Positions 43,939 through 51,736 of a stretch of 64,000 nucleotides of DNA are shown here, in pieces. Both the position numbers and the translations under genes were made by a program. Position 1 is the stretch's first letter, and each line of letters begins with the position of its first letter. The DNA lies in NCBI RefSeq assembly GCF_014644435.1, contig NZ_BMKR01000004.1, positions 186,001-250,000 on the forward strand, read 5' to 3'. Source of the DNA: Paenibacillus albidus. GTDB taxonomy: Bacteria > Bacillota > Bacilli > Paenibacillales > Paenibacillaceae. A model generated the notes under the pieces. The model had not been told where the DNA came from. It searched no databases and saw nothing but the letters and a program-made list of their open reading frames with translations.

Positions 43939-44847
43939 ATGTCCCCCAAAAATGCAGTCGACCGCAACGGTTTGACCGAACAGAAATTTCTGGAAGTATA
44001 CGATGCCGGCACTTTTGAACACCCGTCCGTTACTGTGGATATGCTGATCTTTACCGTTTTGAACAGAGCCCAGGATAATTACCGGAAGCTGCCGGATAAA
44101 TCCCTGCAATTGCTGTTAATTAAAAGGGGAGAGCATCCTTTCTTGGGGCAATGGGCGTTGCCCGGCGGGTTCGTTGCTGTCTCTGAGAGCATTGAAGCGG
44201 CTGCCCGCCGGGAATTATACAGTGAGACAAACATAGACAATATCTATATGGAGCAGCTGTATACCTGGGGGGACGTTAACCGTGATCCCCGCACACGCGT
44301 TATCAGTTGTTCCTACATGGCCCTCGTTGACCGTTCAACGCTGAATGTCCAGGCCGGCGACGATGCCGATGAGGCGGCTTGGTTTGAAGTGGGTTATGAG
44401 GTTATCGAGGAATTCCGCCGGGAGACTGCGGATGGCAGTGAGCTGGAAAGGCTGCTGCGCATCTCGCTCAGCAGCGAGACCGACAGCTTGTCAGGCACCG
44501 TACGCATTCTGGAATCTGTGCAAGGCCATGTCAGGCAGCTGAAACGCGAAATCGTGGAGAGTAACGGGATTGCTTTCGATCACGTCCTGATGATTCAATA
44601 TGCGATAGAGCGTCTAAGAGGCAAGGTCGAGTATACCGATATTATTTTCAACCTGATGCCGCCGCTGTTCACTTTGTCCGAGCTGCAGAGAGTTTACGAG
44701 ATTATTCTTGGAAAAGAGCTGCTGGCGGCCGCCTTCCGCCGGAAAATCGCTGATGCGGTAACCGAGACGGAGGAATTCACCAAAGATGCCGGCCATCGGC
44801 CGTCCAAGCTATACCGTTATAATCAGCTCAGGAATTTTATGCCATAG
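43939..44847 (+). CDS. NrtR-like Nudix-domain transcriptional regulator
   Basis: A 302-residue protein (CAAGGAG before ATG 43939). Residues 30-160 are a Nudix domain with WALPGGFV and the box GGFVAVSESIEAAARRELYSETNI. In this box the REUXEE core reads RELYSE, so one of the usual metal-binding Glu residues is Ser, and the closing Gly is Asn. The C-terminal 90 residues form a winged helix (FNLMPPLFTLSELQRVYEIILG ... SKLYRYN) typical of NrtR regulators of NAD metabolism, which often keep the fold to sense ADP-ribose but lose hydrolysis. The NADAR gene 16 bp downstream supports an NAD/ADP-ribose link. Confidence 0.85.
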   Translation: MSPKNAVDRNGLTEQKFLEVYDAGTFEHPSVTVDMLIFTVLNRAQDNYRKLPDKSLQLLLIKRGEHPFLGQWALPGGFVAVSESIEAAARRELYSETNIDNIYMEQLYTWGDVNRDPRTRVISCSYMALVDRSTLNVQAGDDADEAAWFEVGYEVIEEFRRETADGSELERLLRISLSSETDSLSGTVRILESVQGHVRQLKREIVESNGIAFDHVLMIQYAIERLRGKVEYTDIIFNLMPPLFTLSELQRVYEIILGKELLAAAFRRKIADAVTETEEFTKDAGHRPSKLYRYNQLRNFMP

Positions 44848-44863
44848 AAAGTGAGGGTGTATG

Positions 44864-45343
44864 ATGGAGAAATTCACTTATTTCCACAAAAGTGAATCCC
44901 CTTTTTCCCAGCTGTACCCGGCATTATTTGAAGTGCATGATGTCCAGTTTATCAGTGCGGAGCAATACATGTTTTACTCCAAAGCCATGCTGTTCGGTGA
45001 CATTGAGCTGGCTGAACAGATCCTCCGTGCCCGGCTGCCGAGTGGGCAGAAAGCTCTTGGCTGCATGGTGCGCAGCTTCGACCCTAAGGTCTGGGATCAG
45101 CACTGCAAAGCTATTGCCTATGCAGGCAATTATGAGAAATTCATTCAGAATGAGGAACTGCTGCAAGTCCTGCTGGATACAAAAGGCACCACACTCGTCA
45201 AAGCCGGCAGGTCGGACCTTATATGGGGCGTAGGTCTTGCAGAGGATGATCCGCGCATACATAACAGGTCGTCCTGGCAAGGACATAACTTACTGGGTGA
45301 GATTCTGACGCAGCTTCGTGAGAATCTGATCCATGGAAATTGA
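44864..45343 (+). CDS. NADAR-family protein (YbiA-like)
   Basis: A 159-residue protein; of two adjacent ATGs (44861 and 44864) the second has the better 6-bp spacing to GAGGG. FHKSESPFSQLYPALFEV, SAEQYMFYSKAMLFGD, DPKVWDQHCKAIAYAGNYEKF, LVKAGRSDLIWGVGL and NLLGEILTQLR follow the NADAR family through its length. Family members act on N-glycosidic bonds of ADP-ribose or riboflavin intermediates, and some remove ADP-ribose from guanine. The gene is probably co-transcribed with the NrtR-like regulator. No DarT-type toxin or macrodomain gene is seen beside it. Confidence 0.9.
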   Translation: MEKFTYFHKSESPFSQLYPALFEVHDVQFISAEQYMFYSKAMLFGDIELAEQILRARLPSGQKALGCMVRSFDPKVWDQHCKAIAYAGNYEKFIQNEELLQVLLDTKGTTLVKAGRSDLIWGVGLAEDDPRIHNRSSWQGHNLLGEILTQLRENLIHGN

Positions 45344-45385
45344 CCTGTACATAACAATCATGGACGCTTTTAATCATTTAATACC

Positions 45386-45412
45386 TTGAACTGTCCAGTT
45401 CATTCTTATAAA
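45386..45412 (+). promoter_or_regulatory. Palindrome inside a candidate promoter before the pentapeptide gene
   Basis: TTGAAC (45386-45391) and TATAAA (45407-45412) are 15 bp apart. TGAACTG-TC-CAGTTCA (45387-45402), a perfect 7-bp inverted repeat, fills the -35 and spacer. This looks like an operator site. The bound protein is unknown. Confidence 0.5.
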
Positions 45413-45472
45413 CTGAAAAGATGCTGATTTCAAAATATCATCCCATCCACAATATCAAAAGGAAGTGCAATC

Positions 45473-46309
45473 ATTTCTACTTTTACGGAGAACAACAAAT
45501 ATAAAGCAGACTGCGAGCAATGTTTTGGCCTGTGCTGCGTAGCTCTGCCTTATGCCAAGTCCGCTGATTTTGCTTTTGATAAAAATGGGGACACGCCCTG
45601 TCTCAATCTGCAAGCCGATTATCGCTGCGGGATTCATACCGCGCTAAGAAGCAAAGGATTCCGTGGCTGTACGGTCTATGAGTGTTTTGGTGCAGGACAA
45701 AAGATCTCACAGGTTACTTATGCCGGTAAGGATTGGCGTGAACACCCCGGTAACGCTAAAGAAATGTATGATGTTCTGCCTGTCATGCAGCAGTTGTATG
45801 AAATGCTGTATTTTCTGAATGAGGCAATGGGGCTGCCAGAGACTGCCTCTATGCATGAGGAGCTGCAGGCAGCACTTACAGCAACGGAGCGGCTCACTGA
45901 TCTGAGCCCCGCTTCCATTCTGGCGCTGGATGTTCCCGCCCACAGGGCGGTTGTGAATGTTCTGCTGCTCAAGACCAGTGAACGTGTCCGTGCAGGAGCT
46001 GTCCCTCCGTTGCCGAATGCCAAAATACAGCACAAAATCAGCAAGGGAAGCGATTTTATCGGTGCAAATCTGCAAGCAGCCAACCTTCGGGGGGCCAATC
46101 TGAGAGGGGCTCTGCTTATTGCCTCCGACCTAAGAAAAGCCGATATCCGCAAAGCTGATCTGATCGGCGCCGATTTAAGAGATGCCCATCTGGGCGGTGC
46201 CGATTTGACCGGGAGTATTTTTCTGACCCAGGCGCAGGTGAATTCCGCGAACGGCGATAGGACTACGCGATTACCGGCTCATCTTAGCATTCCGGAGCAT
46301 TGGTTATAA
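45473..46309 (+). CDS. Pentapeptide-repeat protein with Cys-rich N-terminus; no standard start codon
   Basis: The frame is open from 45428, yet contains no ATG, GTG or TTG until 45764, deep inside conserved sequence. AAAAGGAAG at 45458-45466 is a good ribosome site, placing the start at ATC 45470 or ATT 45473; translated from ATT it would read (M)STFTENNKYK, 278 residues. The N-terminal 90 residues contain CEQCFGLCC, CLNL, CGIH, CTVYEC, a Cys pattern resembling YkgJ-type metal-cluster proteins. Residues 195-255 are A(D/N)LXX pentapeptide repeats (GANLQAANLRGANLRGALL ...). Either a rare AUU/AUC start is used, or the start codon is mutated. A terminator follows directly. Confidence 0.75.
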   Translation: MSTFTENNKYKADCEQCFGLCCVALPYAKSADFAFDKNGDTPCLNLQADYRCGIHTALRSKGFRGCTVYECFGAGQKISQVTYAGKDWREHPGNAKEMYDVLPVMQQLYEMLYFLNEAMGLPETASMHEELQAALTATERLTDLSPASILALDVPAHRAVVNVLLLKTSERVRAGAVPPLPNAKIQHKISKGSDFIGANLQAANLRGANLRGALLIASDLRKADIRKADLIGADLRDAHLGGADLTGSIFLTQAQVNSANGDRTTRLPAHLSIPEHWL

Positions 46310-46316
46310 GCCACTG

Positions 46317-46345
46317 GCATCTCTGACCGCAGAGATGCTCTTTTT
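46317..46345 (+). terminator. Terminator of the pentapeptide gene
   Basis: GCATCTCT (46317-46324), loop GACCGC, AGAGATGC (46331-46338), then TC and TTTTT. Confidence 0.93.
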
Positions 46346-46483
46346 CGGGCTTTTCCGCGGCGGCTGCTGCTGGATATCCCTCTGCAATTTGTCATGCTCA
46401 CCGATCACTTTTTATTCTACGTTAATCTTTTATGTTATGCTTTGAGGTAGAGTATACAGATCAAGAACAAAGGGGTGTGACTA

Positions 46484-47674
46484 TTGAAAAAAATGCGAAT
46501 GTTAGCTTCAGCATCGGTTATGGTGCTGGTGTTGGTCCTTGTCAATTTGTATATTGGAATGCATGTCCGGATTCTTATTGGCTACTTGCTGCCAGAGTTG
46601 CTTTCCGCGGTGTTTTGGCCGGTATTCCTGCTGATTGCTTTTGCCTATATGATCGGAATGCTCCCTTGGCCGCAAGCGGTGAAGCCCGTTGGCCGGTTTT
46701 TTAAGGTGCTCGGCTCCTACTACTTGGCCTGTATGGAGTTCGCAGTGATCGTGCTGCCGTTGACGGATTTGCTGTATTGGGTGCTGGGACTGACAGGGGT
46801 TGACCGTACTTTGTTTACTGCCGAAGCTGGCGCAGCACTTACGTTCCTGCTGGTGGCTTTCCTGGTGTGGGGTTCAAGAAATGCCTGGAGCACGATCGTT
46901 CGCACTCATCGCCTTCCTGTTGAGAAGAAATCAAGCACTAGTGCAGCTCTGACTGTTGCCGTGGCCTCAGACCTGCATCTGGGCAATATCGTCGGCAACC
47001 GGCATCTCCGCAAAATGGTTGCTGAAATCAACAGCATGGAGCCCGACGTTATTCTGCTGGCCGGTGATGTGCTTGATGACAGCATTGAACCGTTTGTCCG
47101 CAACCGGATGAGCGAGCAGCTCAAACTGTTAAAAGCGCGCTATGGGGTGTATGCCGTCCTCGGGAACCATGAATACTACGGCGGTTCGATCAAAGAATAT
47201 ACCGAGCTGATGGCCGGCATCGGCATTAAGGTGCTGCAGGATGAAGTGGTTGAAGCCGCTGGCACTTATATTGTTGGCCGAAAAGACAAAACTGCCGAAG
47301 CCATGGAAGGAGGCCGATTAAGCGTCGCTGCCTTACTGGAAGGACTCGATCTCTCACGTCCTGTGCTGATGATGGATCATCAACCGACCGGATTCGGTGC
47401 TGCTGCCCAGGCAGGGGTGGATGTCCTGCTGTCAGGTCATACCCATCGTGGTCAAATTGCCCCCAATCACTGGATTACCAAACGTCTGTTTGAGCTGGAT
47501 TGGGGATATCTGCGCAAAGAGAACCTGCACGTGGTAGTCTCTTCGGGATATGGAACCTGGGGGCCGCCGATCCGTCTGGCCAGCCGTTCGGAGCTCATTA
47601 AGCTGGAAGTCATGCTCGAAGGCAGCAGACATTACAGCGAAGAGCCCATATCGGCCAAAGCTGTGTTAATCTGA
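46484..47674 (+). CDS. Membrane-anchored metallophosphoesterase (YkuE-like)
   Basis: A 396-residue protein starting at TTG 46484 (AAGGGGTG 7 bp upstream) or ATG 46493. Four membrane helices fill residues 5-135. The calcineurin-type domain then shows all five metal motifs: ASDLHLGN, LAGDVLDD, LGNHEYYGG, MDHQPTG and SGHTHRGQI. Enzymes of this type hydrolyse phosphoesters outside or at the membrane, and the B. subtilis relative YkuE is linked to cell-wall or lipid phosphates. Substrate unknown. It is a single-gene unit. Confidence 0.92.
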   Translation: MKKMRMLASASVMVLVLVLVNLYIGMHVRILIGYLLPELLSAVFWPVFLLIAFAYMIGMLPWPQAVKPVGRFFKVLGSYYLACMEFAVIVLPLTDLLYWVLGLTGVDRTLFTAEAGAALTFLLVAFLVWGSRNAWSTIVRTHRLPVEKKSSTSAALTVAVASDLHLGNIVGNRHLRKMVAEINSMEPDVILLAGDVLDDSIEPFVRNRMSEQLKLLKARYGVYAVLGNHEYYGGSIKEYTELMAGIGIKVLQDEVVEAAGTYIVGRKDKTAEAMEGGRLSVAALLEGLDLSRPVLMMDHQPTGFGAAAQAGVDVLLSGHTHRGQIAPNHWITKRLFELDWGYLRKENLHVVVSSGYGTWGPPIRLASRSELIKLEVMLEGSRHYSEEPISAKAVLI

Positions 47675-47710
47675 AGAATCTGCAAGGATAGCATGGACTT
47701 ATTCTGAATT

Positions 47711-47738
47711 CCGGTACCTGTTAGGGTGCCGGTTTTTT
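47711..47738 (+). terminator. Terminator of the metallophosphoesterase gene
   Basis: CCGGTACC, loop TGTTAG, GGTGCCGG with one G-U pair, then TTTTTTT. Confidence 0.92.
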
Positions 47739-47761
47739 TGCAGGCTTCAACAGAAGGGGCT

Positions 47762-47813
47762 TTGACAAAACCCAGGGAATGTTATACTTTAAATATAGTT
47801 AAGCGCTAAACTA
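47762..47813 (+). promoter_or_regulatory. Promoter and operator of the MarR gene
   Basis: TTGACA (47762-47767) and TATACT (47783-47788) are 15 bp apart, shorter than ideal. TAGTTAAGCGCTAAACTA (47796-47813) is an 18-bp palindrome with one mismatched pair, placed at the expected transcription start. This is a typical autoregulatory site for the MarR protein encoded next. Confidence 0.75.
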
Positions 47814-47833
47814 ATGGAGGGTGAACCTAACTG

Positions 47834-48280
47834 ATGGAGGATTTGCAGGAATATGTACTGGACCCGCCCTTGACTACCCGCGTTTTTTTCACTTTGGTGG
47901 AGACAACCGCGAATCTTGTAGCCGTATCCGAGAAATATTGGCAGTCTACCGGCCTCAATGGTGCTCGCATCCGCATTCTGGTTGAGATTACAAAGCAGGG
48001 CGGCAGCATACTCCCTTCAGTTCTGGCGGAGCGGATTGGCGTTACCAAAGCCAATATCAGCCTGCTGCTTGTTCCGCTGGAGAAAGACGGCTATATTACC
48101 CGCTCCAGTCATTCACAGGATGGCCGAAAAACCGTAATTTCCATAACCGGGCAAGGGCAGCAGCTCTTGACCGGACATCTTCCGGAGAACCGCCGGGCGG
48201 TGGCCACGCGGATGCAGGGGTTGGATGAGCAGGAAATGTTAATGTTGATTTCTTTATTGCAAAAGCTGAATGGAGGATGA
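47834..48280 (+). CDS. MarR-family transcriptional regulator
   Basis: A 148-residue winged-helix protein. GARIRILVEITKQGGSILPSVLAERIGVTKANISLLLVPLEKDGYITRSSHSQDGRKTVISIT covers the recognition helix and the wing with the DGR motif. No Cys is present, so it is not the one-Cys redox sensor type; it probably binds a small aromatic ligand. ATG 47834 has GGAGGG 12 bp upstream, slightly far. The NmrA-like gene begins 6 bp after its stop and should be under its control. Confidence 0.92.
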   Translation: MEDLQEYVLDPPLTTRVFFTLVETTANLVAVSEKYWQSTGLNGARIRILVEITKQGGSILPSVLAERIGVTKANISLLLVPLEKDGYITRSSHSQDGRKTVISITGQGQQLLTGHLPENRRAVATRMQGLDEQEMLMLISLLQKLNGG

Positions 48281-48286
48281 ACCCAT

Positions 48287-49117
48287 ATGAAGATTCTAAT
48301 CACAGGAGCCACAGGTCAACTGGGGAGTTTGATTATTGAACAGCTTTTGCAAAAGCGGCCCGCTGGCCAAGTCATCGCCGGCGTCCGCAATCAGGAACGG
48401 GCAAAACGATATACGGATCAGGGTCTTGAGGTTCGGTTCGTGGATTACGACCAGCCGGAGTCGCTTGCCGCAGCTTTTAACGGGATTACCCATCTGCTGC
48501 TGATCTCAAGCTCGCACAAGGACGATCAGGTCCGCCTATTGCAGCACAAATTTGTTATCCAGGCGTCCAAACAGGCCGGTGTGCAGCATCTTCTGTACAC
48601 CAGCTTTGCTTTTCCGCCGCAAGGTCCAATTCCTCCGAACCATGTCCATCTGCTCAGTGAGCAGGCCATTATGGAATCCGGATTGGAGTATACTTTTTTG
48701 CGCAATGCGTTGTATATGGATGTGGTAGCTGTGTTCGGCCTGAATGAAGCCGTTGCCGGTGGTGAACTTATCACGCCTCCGGGTGAATGGTCATTTAATG
48801 CGGTTACGAGGCAGGACCTAGCATGCGGGACCGCAGCTGTTCTGGCCTCAGGCGGCGGGCAACACAAGCGGATTTATGAGCTCACTGCATCTCGTCCCTG
48901 GAATTTCACAGCCTTGGCTGAAGCGTTAGCCGAGCTGACCGGCAAGCAAGTTGTGCACAGAACAAGCGCTGAGTGCAAGCACTTTATCTATGATTTTCTC
49001 GGCAGGATCGACACTGCTTCGACTTCGGCAGATCTGGAGCATTTGCTGGGCCGTCCAGTAACCGGACTGAAGGACAGCATCAGGCCTTTTGTTCAATCCG
49101 CTGCAGGCAAGAAATAA
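48287..49117 (+). CDS. NmrA-like NAD(P)-binding reductase (QorB-type)
   Basis: A 276-residue atypical short-chain dehydrogenase. MKILITGATGQLGSLIIEQLL is the dinucleotide-binding start, VRFVDYDQPESLAAAF and HLLLISSS are typical of NmrA/QorB proteins, and LLYTSFAF replaces the usual catalytic Tyr-x-x-x-Lys. Such proteins reduce quinones or sense NADP. It is translated right after the MarR gene, suggesting an inducible response to quinones or aromatic compounds. Confidence 0.88.
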   Translation: MKILITGATGQLGSLIIEQLLQKRPAGQVIAGVRNQERAKRYTDQGLEVRFVDYDQPESLAAAFNGITHLLLISSSHKDDQVRLLQHKFVIQASKQAGVQHLLYTSFAFPPQGPIPPNHVHLLSEQAIMESGLEYTFLRNALYMDVVAVFGLNEAVAGGELITPPGEWSFNAVTRQDLACGTAAVLASGGGQHKRIYELTASRPWNFTALAEALAELTGKQVVHRTSAECKHFIYDFLGRIDTASTSADLEHLLGRPVTGLKDSIRPFVQSAAGKK

Positions 49118-49121
49118 TCAC

Positions 49122-49152
49122 TTGACTTGGTGTCAACACCAGGTTGTAGGAT
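49122..49152 (+). promoter_or_regulatory. MerR-type promoter with 19-bp spacer and dyad
   Basis: TTGACT (49122-49127), a 19-bp spacer and TAGGAT (49147-49152). CTTGGTGT-CA-ACACCAGG (49126-49143) is an inverted repeat centred in the overlong spacer. This is the classic architecture activated by MerR proteins through DNA untwisting, and a merR gene starts 62 bp downstream. Confidence 0.8.
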
Positions 49153-49213
49153 AACCCTATATGAATGAGAGCAATAATCCCAACATTTTATCGATAGGGG
49201 GCTAAGTGACGGT

Positions 49214-49594
49214 ATGAACAAGACCATGGAGAGCTACTCAATGAAACAATTTGTGGAAAAAACAGGGTTTACCGAAGACGCGATCCGTTATTATGAGAAG
49301 TTTGGCTTGCTGGAGCAAGTGAAACGCAAAACGAATGGACACCGTGTGTATGACGGTAAGGATCTGGAAAAGATGGTGCTTATCAAATGCCTGAAAAAAT
49401 CCGGGATGCCACTGGAAGAAATGAGGCTGTATGTGCAGCAATCCGCGGAGGATGACGAGCAAACCATCGCTGAACGGGATCGGATTCTTAATGGGCATAA
49501 GCAGAAAATCGAGGAGCAAATGGCGCATTTGCAGACCATCTTAGATTTCATCAATGCCAAGGTCCAAAGCGGCAAAAAAATGGGCGAGTTCTAA
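49214..49594 (+). CDS. MerR-family transcriptional regulator
   Basis: A 126-residue protein; SYSMKQFVEKTGFTEDAIRYYEKFGLLEQVKRKTNGHRVYD is the MerR DNA-binding domain and IAERDRILNGHKQKIEEQMAHLQTILDFINAKV the antiparallel coiled coil with the usual stress-regulator ending. There are no Cys ligands, so it is not a metal sensor of the MerR/CueR class; it is closer to the AdhR/YraB aldehyde-stress group. It lies 22 bp before hssR with no terminator between, so the MerR promoter may also read into the heme-sensing genes. Confidence 0.9.
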   Translation: MNKTMESYSMKQFVEKTGFTEDAIRYYEKFGLLEQVKRKTNGHRVYDGKDLEKMVLIKCLKKSGMPLEEMRLYVQQSAEDDEQTIAERDRILNGHKQKIEEQMAHLQTILDFINAKVQSGKKMGEF

Positions 49595-49616
49595 ACAGAT
49601 TTGGGAGTGTGAAGAC

Positions 49617-50294
49617 ATGAAGAGGATTCTAGTGACCGACGATGACGCCAATATCCGCACTTTATTAAAGCATGTGTTAACCCGGGAGGGCTATCACGCA
49701 GTGGAAGCCGAAGACGGGCAAGAAGCCATACGTATGCTGAAGGTGAATACGGTAGATTTGGCGGTCGTGGATGTGATGATGCCGCATGTGAATGGATTGG
49801 AGTTATGCCAATATATCCGCGAAACCTACGATATCCCGATTATCTTACTAACCGCGCGCCAGCAACTCAGTGACAAAGAGCAGGGTTATTTGCGGGGGAC
49901 GGATGACTATGTGACCAAGCCATTTGAACCGGAGGAACTGCTGTTCCGGATCAAGGCGTTATTCCGCAGGTATTCCATAGTCTCCGCCGACAAGATCCGT
50001 TTGAACCGCCTGGTGATTGACCGCAAGAATTACGAGATTAACGTTGAAAATGAGGTCTTGCTGCTTCCGGTAAAAGAGTTCGAGCTGCTGGCACAGCTGG
50101 CGCAATACCCGGGGCGGTTATTCACGCGCAGCGAGCTGATAGAGCTGGTGTGGGGAGCGGATTACGAAGGAGATGAGCGGACAGTGGATGTGCATATCAA
50201 ACGACTGCGCGGGCGGTTTCAGGACTATCAGGAGGACTTTGTCATCCGTACTGTTCGGGGCATCGGTTATAAAGTAGAGCTGGGAAGCGTATGA
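49617..50294 (+). CDS. hssR: Heme-sensing response regulator HssR
   Basis: A 225-residue OmpR-type regulator from ATG 49617 (GGGAGTGTGAAG upstream). The receiver domain has Asp 52 (VVDVMMP) as phosphate acceptor. The stretch LTARQQLSDKEQGYLRGTDDYVTKPFEPEELLFRIKALFRRY matches staphylococcal HssR closely. The winged helix ends WGADYEGDERTVDVHIKRLRGRF and VRGIGYKVE. When haem is in excess it should activate hrtBA. It overlaps hssS by 4 bp. The identity is supported by HssS, HrtB and HrtA next to it and by the box at 51674. Confidence 0.9.
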   Translation: MKRILVTDDDANIRTLLKHVLTREGYHAVEAEDGQEAIRMLKVNTVDLAVVDVMMPHVNGLELCQYIRETYDIPIILLTARQQLSDKEQGYLRGTDDYVTKPFEPEELLFRIKALFRRYSIVSADKIRLNRLVIDRKNYEINVENEVLLLPVKEFELLAQLAQYPGRLFTRSELIELVWGADYEGDERTVDVHIKRLRGRFQDYQEDFVIRTVRGIGYKVELGSV

Positions 50295-51667
50295 AATCAC
50301 TATATGTACGAATGTGCCTGGTCTTTTGCTCCGTAATTATCATCAGCAGTCTGCTCGGGTTTCTGGTCTCCAACCTCTATTATCAAGCCCAGGTCAAACC
50401 CAAAAACGATGCCAAACTGACTAGTATGGCCACACAAATCCAGCAATTTGCCGAACGCCATCCCGGCCAGCTGGATGATTTCCTTTCAACTGCCGCCGGG
50501 CTGGGCTATAAGCTTTATTTAACCAACGCCGCCGGTGACGAGCGTTATTACGGCAAGCCTTTCCGGGAAAAGGACCTGGAGAAACAGTATGTGGAGCTGG
50601 TGCTTGACGGGCAGATCTACCATGGAATTGCCGAATTTCCTGGCAAAATGTTCATCACCGGTTTTTTTGACAACCAAATGAAGAATTCGATTGGCGTTCC
50701 GCTGCAGACGGAGACCGGCCGATATGCGTTGTTCCTCCGTCCGGATGCCGAAGTGCAATTCGGTGAGCTGCGGATCTTTTTTGCCGCCATTATCGGGTTG
50801 ACCCTTCTCTTCAGTCTCGGTTTTGTTATGATTACCGTCTTTCATGTCGTGCGTCCGATTACGCGTCTTACCGCAGCAACCAAACGGATATCCAAAGGAA
50901 GATACGATATCAAGCTGAATACCTGGCGGCGCGATGAAATCGGCCAGTTGGCTTCGCATTTTATGCTGATGAGCCGTGAATTGGAACGGACAAACCGGGC
51001 ACGTCAGGATTTTGTCGCCAATGTATCGCATGAGATCGAATCTCCGCTGACGTCCATTCAGGGTTTTGCCCACGCGTTAAAAGATCCGTTGCTGCCCGAT
51101 GCCCAGCGCCTGGAGTATCTGGCTATTATTGACGGGGAGAGCCGCCGTCTGTCGATGCTCAGCAAGCAGCTGCTCACTTTGTCTTCGCTGGATTATGAGG
51201 CCCATTCGCTGCAGCGGCACACTTTTGATCTGAAGGCACAGCTGCGGCAGGTCTTACAGATTATGGAGTGGCGGCTAACGGAGAAAGAACTGGCCGTCCG
51301 TCTGAACGTTCCCGATATTTCACTCCATGGGGACGCCAATCTGTTATATCAGGTGTGGATGAATCTGCTGTCCAATGCGATAAAATATACCGCGGATGGC
51401 GGTTCAATTGCGATCTCCGCTGAGCTTGCTGATCGTGAATGCAGGGTTACCGTCTCGGATACGGGTGAAGGTATTCCTCCCGAAGAGCTCCCAATGATCT
51501 TTGACCGGTTCTACAAAGTGGACCGTGCCCGCACACGGCACACGCACAGCAGCGGATTGGGGCTGGCCATAGTCCACCAAATCGTGGCTGCACACGGCGG
51601 CAGCGTTGAGGTTAGCAGCATTCCGGGGGAAGGGACTACATTTACAGTGCGGCTGCCGCTTTTGTAA
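50291..51667 (+). CDS. hssS: Heme-sensing histidine kinase HssS
   Basis: A 458-residue membrane kinase: helix 1 at about 8-30, an extracellular sensor to about 160, helix 2 at about 162-186, HAMP, then a dimerisation domain with phospho-acceptor His 247 in NVSHEIESPL and an ATPase domain (NLLSNAIKYT, DTGEGIP, GLGLAI). The sensor shows RYYGKPFRE, YHGIAEFPGKMFITGFFDN and ALFLRPDAE, shared with staphylococcal HssS. It detects excess haem or its membrane effects. The HEIESP sequence is a small deviation from the usual HEIKTP/HELRTP. Confidence 0.9.
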   Translation: MKSLYVRMCLVFCSVIIISSLLGFLVSNLYYQAQVKPKNDAKLTSMATQIQQFAERHPGQLDDFLSTAAGLGYKLYLTNAAGDERYYGKPFREKDLEKQYVELVLDGQIYHGIAEFPGKMFITGFFDNQMKNSIGVPLQTETGRYALFLRPDAEVQFGELRIFFAAIIGLTLLFSLGFVMITVFHVVRPITRLTAATKRISKGRYDIKLNTWRRDEIGQLASHFMLMSRELERTNRARQDFVANVSHEIESPLTSIQGFAHALKDPLLPDAQRLEYLAIIDGESRRLSMLSKQLLTLSSLDYEAHSLQRHTFDLKAQLRQVLQIMEWRLTEKELAVRLNVPDISLHGDANLLYQVWMNLLSNAIKYTADGGSIAISAELADRECRVTVSDTGEGIPPEELPMIFDRFYKVDRARTRHTHSSGLGLAIVHQIVAAHGGSVEVSSIPGEGTTFTVRLPLL

Positions 51668-51673
51668 TTCATT

Positions 51674-51693
51674 ATTCATACTCCGTTCATCTT
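51674..51693 (+). promoter_or_regulatory. HssR-type direct repeat before hrtB
   Basis: ATTCATACT-CC-GTTCATCTT: two 9-bp direct repeats with a 2-bp gap. The known staphylococcal HssR site is a direct repeat of GTTCATATT with a 2-bp gap, so length, spacing and core TTCAT agree. It sits in the 69-bp gap between hssS and hrtB, upstream of a weak -10-like TTATAC (51711-51716), as expected for an activated promoter. Confidence 0.82.
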
Positions 51694-51736
51694 CTCCTTC
51701 TAAACTGGGCTTATACAGATTAAGAGGAGTGGTATT

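Noticed and set aside
46432..46704. 90-codon frame overlapping the start of the metallophosphoesterase gene
   Set aside because: It is a shifted frame over the membrane helices of the real gene, with no ribosome site of its own.
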